Below, piece after piece: positions 1 through 6,905 of a DNA stretch of 14,214 bases. The position numbers were made by a program, and so were the translations under genes. The DNA lies in the NCBI GenBank assembly GCA_050246595.1, contig JBFWVT010000105.1, positions 1 to 14,214 of the forward strand. Direction: 5' to 3'. Positions within the stretch are counted from its first letter, which is position 1. Each line of letters opens with the position of its first letter. Origin of the DNA: DATARH01 sp050246595. Its GTDB lineage: Bacteria > Pseudomonadota > Alphaproteobacteria > ATCC43930 > CGMCC-115725. A model generated the notes under the pieces. That model made no database searches. It was not told where the DNA came from and saw nothing but the letters and a program-made list of their open reading frames with translations.

Positions 1-659
1 TCCGACCCGGTGCTGCGACACCATTTTAGTCTTGGGAATGTCATCACGACGGTCGATGCGGTGAACGGGGCCGGCAGCTCGACCGGCAACCCGAAAGCAT
101 CGAGCAGGTCGCGGTTGCCGACCGGCTGGTGTTGACCAAGACCGACATCGCGACCGCCGAAGCCGCCGACCGCCTGACCGGGCGATTGCGTCGGATCAAT
201 CCGGATGCGCCGCTCCGGCGCAGCGCCGAGGACGATCTCGATGCGGCGGCGCTGCTTTCGGACAACGGCATCGAGCGCTGGGAGCCGGTTGATTGCCACG
301 GCGATACGCCCGACCCGCAGCATCGTCACGCAGACAATATCGCCACGTTGGCGCTCAGCCTCGACGAACCCGTTGATTGGACGCGGTTCGGCGTCTGGCT
401 GACGATGCTGCTGCATCGCCACGGCGATAAGTTATTGCGAGTGAAGGGCATTCTTAATGTCGCCGACGCGGCAACCCCGGTGGCGGTGCACGCGGTGCAG
501 CATCTCGTGCATCCGCCGCGCCATCTGGAGGCATGGCCCGACGAGGATCGCCGATCGCGTCTGGTATTTATCGCCTGCGGGCTCGATCCGGCGGTGATCG
601 AGCGCTCGTTCCGCGCCTTCAGCACCCACCGCCAGCGGCTTCCGACGAGCAGGCAATGA
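1..659 (+). pseudogene. CobW/G3E-family GTP-binding protein, 3' part, frameshifted and cut by the window edge
   Basis: G3E GTPases of the CobW/YjiA/ZNG1 type are metallochaperone-like proteins that use GTP to deliver a metal to partner enzymes. Bases 1 to about 72 read DPVLRHHF..LGNVITTVDAVNGAG in frame 1, a typical G3E stretch. The family sequence then continues as QLDRQPESIEQVAVADRLVLTKTDIA in frame 3, so one base appears to be missing in the G/C-rich run near 67-76. LTKTD (about 128-142) is the nucleotide-specificity motif in its NKxD-like form. The CobW C-terminal domain follows, with VDWTRFGVWLTMLL, GDKLLRVKGILNV and HLVHPPRHLEAWP, ending in ERSFRAF and TGA at 657-659. The Walker A part lies outside the window. 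The frameshift could be a real mutation or a sequencing error; everything after it is intact to the natural end, which favours a recent or artefactual lesion. Confidence 0.8.
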
Positions 660-756
660 CGACGGCCGGCGCATTCCTGACCGAATGCCAGCCTTTCTGC
701 CGCCATACAGTTCGACAGAACGGGAATAAACCGAGCCGTTCCAATTTATGAACGAC

Positions 757-779
757 GTTCAGCAAGCTGGCTTCTGAAC
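757..779. terminator. inverted repeat downstream of the GTPase gene
   Basis: GTTCAGCAAGC and GCTTCTGAAC pair almost completely around a 2-base centre, with one bulged base. No T-run follows, so this is either a weak terminator for the GTPase gene or an operator-like site upstream of the hydrolase gene at 833. The rest of 660-832 holds nothing else recognisable apart from the ribosome binding site GGGAGAG at 819-825. Confidence 0.3.
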
Positions 780-832
780 TCGATCGCCGCTAGGGTGCGA
801 CATTCGCGACATCTTCACGGGAGAGAATAAAG

Positions 833-1960
833 ATGGCTCGTACCTACAATGTCGTCGATGCGGACGGCCATGTGCTCGAACCGCTGGATCTGTGGGATCA
901 TTACATCGACCCCAAATACCGCGACCGCGCGCCCCGGCTGATCAAGGACACTGACGGCAAGGAGCGGCTGGTCATAGAGGAGCAGATCCTGGGTAGCGCG
1001 CAGGCCGGTCTCGGCGGCGCCGGCGGGGTCGGGGCGCGGCAGGGCGTCGTCGCCTCCAACACGATGGAATACAAAGAGGGGCGCAAAGGCGGGTTCGATC
1101 CGCACGCGCGCATTCCCGATATGGACGCGGACGGGATCGACGCCGCCTTTCTCTATCCGACGCTCGGTCTGTTCTCCGGCGCGATCCATGATCCGGAACT
1201 CGCCGCCGCGACCTGCCGCGCCTATAACCGGTGGTTGGCCGATTATTGCAGCGCCTATCCCGACCGCCTGTTCGGGATCGCCATGCTGCCGCTGCAATCG
1301 GTCGATCTGGCAGTCGCCGAGATGCGCTTTGCCAGGAAGGAACTCGGCTTCAAGGGCGGTTTCATCCGGCCGAACCCGTATAGCAGCAACAAGATGATCA
1401 ACGATCCGATGTACGAGCCGTTCTGGGCGGCCGCCGAGGATCTCGATTTTGCGATCGGTTTCCACGAGGGCGCCGGCGGCGGCATGCCGCAGGTCGGCAT
1501 CGACCGGTTCGATGGCCGCGGTGCCCGCCACATCATCACCCACACGATGGAGATGATGCTGGCTTGTTTGGCTGTGGTCTGGGGCGGCGTGTGCGAAAGA
1601 CACCCGAAACTGCGCATCGGGTTCCTGGAATCGGGCGGCGGCTGGATCGCGCCCTGGCTCGACCGGATGGACCGCCACTTCGACGATCAGGGGTTCAACG
1701 ATTCGGGTCTGAAGACGCGTCCGAGCGATCTTTTCCGGCGCAATTGCTGGATCTCGTTCGAGCCGGTCGAGGGCAGTCTCAAGGTTCTGGCCGATTATAT
1801 CGGGCCGCACAAGATCATGTGGGCGACCGACTACCCGCATCCCGACGGATTTTTTCCCGGCGCGCCCGAGATGGTCAGAAAGCAGCTCGATGGTCTGTCG
1901 GACGAAACCAGGCGCCAGGTCATGGGAGGGGGCGCCAAGGCCTTTTACGGGCTGAATTGA
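833..1960 (+). CDS. amidohydrolase family 2 metal-dependent hydrolase (ACMSD-like TIM barrel)
   Basis: This 375-aa protein belongs to the amidohydrolase_2 family (PF04909), metal-dependent TIM-barrel hydrolases or decarboxylases related to aminocarboxymuconate-semialdehyde decarboxylase. The ATG at 833 is well supported by GGGAGAG at 819-825. The N-terminal strand reads VVDADGHVLEP (residues 7-17), so the usual HxH metal motif appears as D11-G-H13, as in the subgroup typified by DADGHVxEP. Other likely metal or catalytic positions are H211 (GFHEG), H237 (THTMEMM), E266 in ESGGGWIAPWLDR, and D333 with H336 in ATDYPHPDG. There is no signal peptide, so it should be cytosolic. The substrate is unknown; relatives often sit in aromatic-compound or terpenoid degradation clusters. 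The next gene starts 98 bp downstream, but an inverted repeat in the gap may separate the two transcriptionally. Confidence 0.9.
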   Translation: MARTYNVVDADGHVLEPLDLWDHYIDPKYRDRAPRLIKDTDGKERLVIEEQILGSAQAGLGGAGGVGARQGVVASNTMEYKEGRKGGFDPHARIPDMDADGIDAAFLYPTLGLFSGAIHDPELAAATCRAYNRWLADYCSAYPDRLFGIAMLPLQSVDLAVAEMRFARKELGFKGGFIRPNPYSSNKMINDPMYEPFWAAAEDLDFAIGFHEGAGGGMPQVGIDRFDGRGARHIITHTMEMMLACLAVVWGGVCERHPKLRIGFLESGGGWIAPWLDRMDRHFDDQGFNDSGLKTRPSDLFRRNCWISFEPVEGSLKVLADYIGPHKIMWATDYPHPDGFFPGAPEMVRKQLDGLSDETRRQVMGGGAKAFYGLN

Positions 1961-1977
1961 AGCAGGAACGGAGGGGC

Positions 1978-2006
1978 GGACCCGGTTTTGCTGAAGCGCC
2001 GGGTCC
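1978..2006 (+). terminator. perfect 8-bp inverted repeat between hydrolase and methyltransferase genes
   Basis: GGACCCGG (1978-1985) and CCGGGTCC (1999-2006) are perfect complements around a 13-base loop, 18 bp after the hydrolase stop codon. Only TTCCC follows, so it is a poor intrinsic terminator by the U-tract rule. It could instead be a partial terminator or an attenuator, or it could stabilise the mRNA. Confidence 0.4.
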
Positions 2007-2058
2007 TTCCCGTCGGCGGCGAAAAAACTCTCTCCGTAACAGAGCAGGCGCCAATCCG

Positions 2059-2868
2059 ATGTCCGACAAAAACCCGGCCGAGGTGTACGAGCAGTATCTT
2101 GGCCGATTCATCGCCGATCGGTTTACCCGAGTGCTGCTCAAACTCGCAGGGCCGAGACCCGGCGAGCGCGTTCTTGATCTCGCCAGCGGCACCGGCAGCG
2201 TGGCGCGCCATATTGCACCGCTGATCGGCACGGAAGGCCGGGTGGTCGCACTCGATATCAGCCCGGCGATGCTGGCCGTGGGAGCCGCGATCCCCGCGGC
2301 GGGCGGGGCCGGGATCGAGTGGCTGGAAGGCGATGCGTTGAGCCTCAACTTTCCGGACCAGGCCTTTGACCTGATTTTGTGCCAGCAAGGTGTGCAGTTC
2401 TTTTCCGATCGTAAGCGTGCGCTGCAAGAGATGCGGCGGGTATTGGCGCCGGGCGGTCGCCTCAGTATCAGCGTCTGGCAGCGGCTCGATCGCCATCCAC
2501 TCTATAAGGCTTTGTTTCAGGCGACCGCCCGTCATCTCGGTGCGTCGGTGTCGGCGTTTGATGTCTCATTCTCATTGGGTGATGCCGAGGAACTGCGCGT
2601 GCTTTTGGCGGGAGCCGGATTTCAGCGCGTAACCGTGACGCCGCAATCGCTCGAAATCCGCCTCTCCTCCCCGGAACTCTTTGTGCAGCTTACCGTAACC
2701 GGCGCGGCAACATCGGTTCCCGCTTTTGCCGGAATGGATGCCTCGACCCGCGCGGCTCTGGTCAATTCGGTTGCTCACGAGCTCGACCCCGTTCTTCACT
2801 CCTCTATACAAGGCGAAGAATTGATATTTCCGATGCATACGCATATAGCCATGGCTTATCAGGCTTAG
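2059..2868 (+). CDS. class I SAM-dependent methyltransferase
   Basis: This 269-aa protein has the class I (UbiE/Methyltransf_11 or 25) methyltransferase fold. Motif I, which binds AdoMet, is VLDLASGTGSVAR (residues 38-50). The acidic residue that contacts the ribose is D66 in VVALDIS. EWLEGDALSLNFPD is the motif around the adenine, FDLILCQQGVQFF is motif II-like, and RRVLAPGGRLSISVW is motif III. The ATG at 2059 is preceded by a weak AGCAGG. The reading frame stays open far upstream, but that part lies inside the hydrolase gene and shows no family similarity, so the later start is preferred. The family's C-terminal half is variable, so the methyl acceptor (small molecule, quinone-like or lipid) cannot be predicted. 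The gene runs convergently into the DUF411 remnant; their ends are about 10 bp apart. Confidence 0.88.
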   Translation: MSDKNPAEVYEQYLGRFIADRFTRVLLKLAGPRPGERVLDLASGTGSVARHIAPLIGTEGRVVALDISPAMLAVGAAIPAAGGAGIEWLEGDALSLNFPDQAFDLILCQQGVQFFSDRKRALQEMRRVLAPGGRLSISVWQRLDRHPLYKALFQATARHLGASVSAFDVSFSLGDAEELRVLLAGAGFQRVTVTPQSLEIRLSSPELFVQLTVTGAATSVPAFAGMDASTRAALVNSVAHELDPVLHSSIQGEELIFPMHTHIAMAYQA

Positions 2869-2877
2869 ACGAGCGTC

Positions 2878-3140
2878 CTACCGGCATGTAAATGCTCGAT
2901 CCCTGTCCTTGTCGATCGCCTGAATGACAAAGGGTCGTTGTTTGGACCCGGCATGCCGGGTGAGCCGGGCGGCATACCGGCCAGCGCAAGCCCTTTGACA
3001 GCCGTCTTCCGGGAACATGTCGATCAACGGCTCGAAGACCCGATTTTCGTCCTCGCCGAGCGGACCGGCGACATGGCCGATCGTAAAGACGGCGCCGATC
3101 GCCGCCATTATCAGGATCAGGCTGCCCGGCTGGGCGGGGC
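2878..3140 (-). pseudogene. decayed DUF411 (CopG-like metal-binding) gene remnant
   Basis: DUF411 proteins are small periplasmic metal-binding proteins with a conserved Cys-His pair and a GLAxPGMPxGSPGM signature. On the minus strand, MAAIGAVFTIGHVAG (about 3108-3064) lines up column by column with the family's TALVGDYVIEGHVPA segment. KGLALAGMPPGSPGMPGP (about 2996-2945) matches the signature but lies in another frame. PFVIQAIDKDRDRAFTCR then returns to the first frame and ends at TAG, 2878-2880, resembling the family's PYDVLAIDKDG ending. Two compensating frame changes are therefore needed, near 2995-3004 and near 2938-2944. The Cys-His pair expected just before the first segment is replaced by Leu-Ile, and the N-terminal CGCC region is not found. 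I read this as a dead gene, not a working one. Codon use in the 3000-3130 part still looks protein-coding on this strand. Confidence 0.5.
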
Positions 3141-3263
3141 CGCGTTCGGCCGCCAATTCCGCGGCGGCAGCGCGTCGATCCTGTCGGCCGGATGCCCGGC
3201 GATGCCGGTTCTCCGCCGGGGCTGCGGGGGAGGGGGGACGCGGCGGGATCAGCGAGTCGCGAG

Positions 3264-3325
3264 ACCAGGGATCAACGGAACGGATGTCACTGTGACGAGT
3301 TAAAACTTCCAGTCCCGTCCCTGGT
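3264..3325 (+). promoter_or_regulatory. leader of the permease operon with nested inverted repeats
   Basis: ACCAGGGA (3264-3271) and TCCCTGGT (3318-3325) are perfect complements 46 bases apart. The palindrome GTCACTGTGAC (3286-3296) lies between them. The block ends 22 bp before the first permease start, so it could be an operator or a leader RNA fold. The stretch 3141-3263 is GC-rich with nothing recognisable, and no convincing -35/-10 pair was found. No GntR- or LysR-type regulator gene is present in the window. Confidence 0.3.
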
Positions 3326-3347
3326 TGAAGAGCGCGAGACACTGCCG

Positions 3348-4997
3348 ATGGGCGACGCCCAGCTTCCGGTCGATTTTCTCCGCTGGATTCTGGCGCTCCT
3401 GCCGATCGTGGTGCTGCTGGTCCTGCTAGTCCTGCTGCGTTGGAAAGCGCCGCAAGCGGGTCCCATGGGGATGTTCACGGCCGCTGCCGTGGCCCTGTTT
3501 GCCTTTGCCACACCTTGGGAGACCGTCGCCGTCGCCAGCGCGAAAGGCGTCTGGGACGCCATCTTCATCCTTTATGTGGTCTGGCCGGCGTTGCTCCTCT
3601 ACCAGGTCACCGATAAAGCCGGCGGATATAACGCGCTGCGCCAGGGCATCACCCGCTTCAGCCGCAACGATCTGTTTATCGTGGTCGCTCTCGGGTGGGT
3701 GTTCTCGTCCTTTCTGCAAGGCATCGCCGGGTTCGGGACGCCGATCGCCATCGTCGCCCCGCTTCTCGTCGCCTTTGGCGTGCGGCCGGTCTATGCCGTC
3801 ACCATCCCGCTCATCGCGCATCTATGGGCGAAGTTCTTCGGCACGCTCGGGGTCAGCTGGTTCGCCACGCTGGCGGTGGTCGATCTCGCGAACCCGGCCG
3901 CAACCGCCTTCCAATCCGGGCTGCTCCTCATCATTCCCTGTGTGCTCGGCGGCTTTACCGTGGTGTGGATGTACGGAAGATGGCCGGCGATCCGCCATGC
4001 CTGGCCGCTGGTGTTGATCATCGCCGCCCTCCAGAGCGGCGGCCAGGCCTTGTTCGCGGTGGTCGATCCGGTCCTCTGCACCTTTGTCGGCGGCACGGCC
4101 GCGCTCGTCGCGCTCTATCCGCTGTCGCGCTGGCGGCGCTACGCCGAGTCGCCGCAAGGCATCGACGAACGCCCCGCGATGCGCGAGGACGGACCGGACG
4201 ACGCCGGTGATCGCCCGGCCCCGATGGGGCTTGCCATGTCGTTCCTGCCCTATGTGGTCCTCAGCGTCGCGGCGATCGGCGTGCTGGCGATCGAACCGGT
4301 CAACGCGGCTCTCGGCGCGCTCAGCATCGGCCTGCCCTTTCCGGCGGTGACAACCGGCTTCGGCGTCGCCAACGCGGCGGAGGACCCGTATTCGCCCTTT
4401 TCTCCGCTGACACATCCCGGCAGCTTTCTGCTCGTCACTTCCCTGATCACCTGGCTGGTCTACGGGGTGCGCGGCTATTACCGCAAATGGTCGTCGGGCG
4501 CGGACAAGTCGATCCTGCGCGGCCTGATCGACGATGCCGTGCCCGCCTCGGTGCCGGTGATCGCCTTTCTGGTCATGGCGCAGCTGATGAACCATTCCGG
4601 TCAGAACGAGGTGCTCGCGCTCGGCATCGCAGCGGTCGCGCCGGCTTACGCGTTTGCGTTCCTGTCGAACGGCATCGGAGCCCTCGGCGCCTTTATGACG
4701 TCGAGCAGCACCTCGTCCAACGTGCTGTTCTCGGATCTGCAGCACACGGTGGCGCGGCTGAAGGGGCTGCCCGAGGCCGCGATCATCGCTGCGCAGAGCG
4801 CCGGGGGGTCGATCGGCAACGCGATTGCCCCCGCCAATGTGGTGCTTGGCGCCAGCACCGCCGGCATCGCGGGCCAGGAAGGCGCGATCCTGCGCAAGAC
4901 CCTTCCCTGGACCGTCATGGCTGTCCTGGTGACCGGAGTCGCCACGGTGCTGCTCGTCATGCTGACCGGGACCGATGTTGGAGCGCCCCCGCCATGA
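3348..4997 (+). CDS. LctP/L-lactate permease-family transporter, paralog 1
   Basis: This 549-aa polytopic inner-membrane protein is about the same length as E. coli LldP (551 aa). LctP-family carriers take up L-lactate, D-lactate or glycolate by proton symport. Visible family features include KGVWDAIFILYVVWPALLLY (near residues 65-84), the signature GIAGFGTPIAIVAPLL (about 125-140), SPFSPLTHPGSFLLV, and the C-terminal GGSIGNAIAPANVVLGAS with N491. A hydrophilic loop rich in Asp, Glu, Arg and Pro interrupts the membrane segments in mid-protein (about residues 265-290). The ATG at 3348 is chosen although the frame is open from 3192. The N-terminus MGDAQLPVDFL then aligns residue for residue with the other two paralogs, and the upstream part has no similarity. 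The stop codon overlaps the next start as ATGA. Substrate unknown; a short hydroxy- or oxo-carboxylate is likely from the family. Confidence 0.9.
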   Translation: MGDAQLPVDFLRWILALLPIVVLLVLLVLLRWKAPQAGPMGMFTAAAVALFAFATPWETVAVASAKGVWDAIFILYVVWPALLLYQVTDKAGGYNALRQGITRFSRNDLFIVVALGWVFSSFLQGIAGFGTPIAIVAPLLVAFGVRPVYAVTIPLIAHLWAKFFGTLGVSWFATLAVVDLANPAATAFQSGLLLIIPCVLGGFTVVWMYGRWPAIRHAWPLVLIIAALQSGGQALFAVVDPVLCTFVGGTAALVALYPLSRWRRYAESPQGIDERPAMREDGPDDAGDRPAPMGLAMSFLPYVVLSVAAIGVLAIEPVNAALGALSIGLPFPAVTTGFGVANAAEDPYSPFSPLTHPGSFLLVTSLITWLVYGVRGYYRKWSSGADKSILRGLIDDAVPASVPVIAFLVMAQLMNHSGQNEVLALGIAAVAPAYAFAFLSNGIGALGAFMTSSSTSSNVLFSDLQHTVARLKGLPEAAIIAAQSAGGSIGNAIAPANVVLGASTAGIAGQEGAILRKTLPWTVMAVLVTGVATVLLVMLTGTDVGAPPP

Positions 4998-5215
4998 CCC
5001 CGATCGTCGCCCTCGGCCTGTCGATGGTCCTCCTGCTCGCCGCCTTTCCGCTGATCAGCATCGGAACGACCCAAGGCCCGGCCTATTTGTGGTGGCTGGG
5101 GCTTCTGGCTCTCGTGTTGGGCGGCGTCATCCCGCCGGCGCAGCGTTTTCTTGCGGCGGGCCAGCCGGAGCCTCCTCCGACCCGAGCCGGCATGGCCGAG
5201 GACGACCGGGTCTAG
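4994..5215 (+). CDS. small two-TM membrane protein, permease partner 1 (73 aa)
   Basis: The gene starts in a 4-bp ATGA overlap with the end of permease 1, a classic arrangement for translational coupling. The protein begins MTPIVALGLSMVLLLAAF and has two hydrophobic stretches, about residues 4-24 and 29-48. They are separated by a short ISIGTTQGP turn, and the tail is polar and Pro/Glu/Asp-rich (PEPPPTRAGMAEDDRV). I do not recognise the family. The other two permeases in this operon have the same kind of follower gene, and all three first TM segments end in L-I-x-[IF]-G. By analogy with the small partner proteins of other carboxylate permeases (YjcH with ActP, DUF3311 with MctP) it may be an accessory subunit or stability factor. 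That role is inferred from position and topology only. Confidence 0.75.
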   Translation: MTPIVALGLSMVLLLAAFPLISIGTTQGPAYLWWLGLLALVLGGVIPPAQRFLAAGQPEPPPTRAGMAEDDRV

Positions 5216-5228
5216 TGAGTAGTTGGGT

Positions 5229-5236
5229 AAAGGAAG
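5229..5236 (+). promoter_or_regulatory. ribosome binding site that fixes the hydrolase start
   Basis: AAAGGAAG lies 5 bases before the ATG at 5242. The same frame is open back to 4975, inside the preceding genes, so this site is the main reason for choosing the later start. Confidence 0.7.
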
Positions 5237-5241
5237 TTGCG

Positions 5242-6900
5242 ATGAGCCATCCAAACGGGCCGCGGACCGGCCGCCCTCCGACCTACGCGCCGCGCGGCAT
5301 GGTGACGACGCCGCATGGTCTCGCCAGCGCCGCCGGTCTCGACGCCTTGCAACGCGGCGGCAGCGCCGTCGATGCTGCGATCGCGGCGAACGCCGTCCTG
5401 TGCGTGGTCTACCCTCATATGGCCGGTCTCGGCGGCGACGGTTTCTGGCTGATCGCCGGCCCCGACACGCCAGGGGTCGAGGCGCTGAACGCGAGCGGCC
5501 CGGCGGCGGCCGGCGCAACCGTCGCGTTCTACCGAGACAAGGGCCATACCGCCGAGATCCCCGAGCGCGGGGCGCTTGCGGCGCTCACCGTTCCCGGCGC
5601 CGTGGACGGCTGGCGGGCGGCGCACGAGCGCCACGGCAAGCTGCCTTGGGCCGATCTGTTCGCGGCGGCGATCCACTATGCAGGCGAGGGCATGCCGGTC
5701 AGCCGCTCGCTCGCCGACTGGCTTGTGCAGGACCTGCCGATCCTGCGGCAGTTCCCGGAGACGGCGCGCGTTTATCTTTCCACGGGAGAGCCGCAGCGGG
5801 AGGGGTCGCGCCTTGTCCAGGTCGATCTCGCCCGAACCTTCGAGGAGCTGGCTTCCGCGGGGGCGCGCGCCTTTTATGAGGGAACCATTCCAAAGCGCAT
5901 CTGCGATAGTCTCGGACCCGCCGGATCGCCGCTCAAACCCAAGGATTTCGCCGCCTACAAGGCCGCGTGGGTAGACCCGATCGCCTCGACCTATCGGGGT
6001 CTTGAAGTCGTCCAGATGCCGCCGAGCACGCAAGGCTTCTCGGCTCTGCAAATCCTGAACCTGCTCGAAGGGTTCGATGTCGCGGCGTGGGGCGAGGGCA
6101 CGGCCGATTACTACCACCACATCGTCGAGGCCGTAAAGGTCGCCTTCGCCGATCGGGACGAGTGGCTGACCGACCCGGATCACGTCGAAATCCCGCTCGA
6201 TCGGCTGCTCTCGAAGGAGTATGCGGCACAGCGCCGGACTCTGATCGACCCGCGCCGCGCGCTCGCTGCTGACGAGGTCGAGCCGGGAATGCGTTTTGGC
6301 GGGCACGCTCCGCGGCGGCAGCCGGGCGGCGACACCTGCTATTTCTGCACCGCCGATTCCGACGGTCTGGTCGTTTCCATCATCCAGTCGATCTACCATG
6401 ATTTCGGCGCGGCGGTGATCGGCGGCGACACCGGGATCATCCTGCAAAACCGCGGCTCGTTCTTCTCGCTCGACGAGCGCCACCCCAACCGGCTCGAACC
6501 GGGCAAACGCACCTTTCACACCATTATTCCCGCGATGATGCTGCAAGACGGGCAACCCGTCCTCGCCTACGGCACGATGGGCGGCGAGGGTCAGCCGCAG
6601 ACCCAGGCCGCGCTGGTCACCCGGATCGTCGATTTCGGCTACGACGTACAGCAGGCGATCGAGGCGCCGCGCTGGCTGATGGGCCGCACCTGGGGGACGG
6701 CCTCCAGCAATCTCTCGCTCGAATCCCGCATCTCCGACGAGGTCATACGCGAGCTGACCTTGCGCGGTCAGCCGGTGCGGGTTGTCGAGGCGTGGAGCGG
6801 CACGCTGGGCCACGCCCAGGCCATCCGCGTCAACCGCGCCAGCGGCTTTCTGGAGGGTGGGGCCGACCCGCGCGGCGACGGCGCCGCCCTCGGCTGGTAG
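5242..6900 (+). CDS. gamma-glutamyltransferase-family Ntn hydrolase (YwrD/HpxW-like)
   Basis: This 552-aa protein is a self-processing N-terminal-nucleophile hydrolase of the gamma-glutamyltransferase family. The nucleophile is T365 in GGDTCYF. Cleavage before it would give subunits of about 364 and 188 aa, normal for the family. Other family marks are GGSAVDAAIAANAVLCVV (39-56), GLGGDGFWLI (62-71), PPSTQGFSALQILNLLEG, and the glycine-rich GGEGQPQTQ (447-455). In true gamma-glutamyltransferases an Arg in a DFRE motif binds the alpha-carboxylate of glutathione. Here that region reads EALNASGPAAAG (80-91), so the Arg is absent. This, with the GDTxY nucleophile context, resembles YwrD and the oxamate amidohydrolase HpxW. 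There is no signal peptide, so it is probably cytosolic and acts on imported substrate. It sits 26 bp after one permease module and 5 bp before the next, implying shared function. Glutathione hydrolysis is the less likely alternative. Confidence 0.88.
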   Translation: MSHPNGPRTGRPPTYAPRGMVTTPHGLASAAGLDALQRGGSAVDAAIAANAVLCVVYPHMAGLGGDGFWLIAGPDTPGVEALNASGPAAAGATVAFYRDKGHTAEIPERGALAALTVPGAVDGWRAAHERHGKLPWADLFAAAIHYAGEGMPVSRSLADWLVQDLPILRQFPETARVYLSTGEPQREGSRLVQVDLARTFEELASAGARAFYEGTIPKRICDSLGPAGSPLKPKDFAAYKAAWVDPIASTYRGLEVVQMPPSTQGFSALQILNLLEGFDVAAWGEGTADYYHHIVEAVKVAFADRDEWLTDPDHVEIPLDRLLSKEYAAQRRTLIDPRRALAADEVEPGMRFGGHAPRRQPGGDTCYFCTADSDGLVVSIIQSIYHDFGAAVIGGDTGIILQNRGSFFSLDERHPNRLEPGKRTFHTIIPAMMLQDGQPVLAYGTMGGEGQPQTQAALVTRIVDFGYDVQQAIEAPRWLMGRTWGTASSNLSLESRISDEVIRELTLRGQPVRVVEAWSGTLGHAQAIRVNRASGFLEGGADPRGDGAALGW

Positions 6901-6905
6901 TGGCG

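Noticed and set aside
815..1840. Long open frame of 341 codons on the minus strand opposite the amidohydrolase gene
   Set aside because: Its product has no recognisable family pattern and reads as a mirror of the high-GC coding strand; the plus-strand gene has clear motifs and a ribosome binding site.
1564..2058. N-terminal extension of the methyltransferase frame into the hydrolase gene
   Set aside because: The extension overlaps a solid gene and has no similarity to methyltransferases; the family match begins right after ATG 2059.
2938..3303. 121-codon plus-strand frame upstream of permease 1
   Set aside because: No family similarity, low-complexity Gly/Arg-rich tail, and it lies opposite the better-supported DUF411 remnant.
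3192..3347. Upstream extension of permease 1
   Set aside because: The extra 52 residues are hydrophilic and have no counterpart in the other two permeases, whose N-termini align with ATG 3348.
5212..6813. Open frame of 533 codons on the minus strand opposite the GGT-family gene
   Set aside because: Arg-rich, motif-free product that is a shadow of a strong family match on the plus strand.
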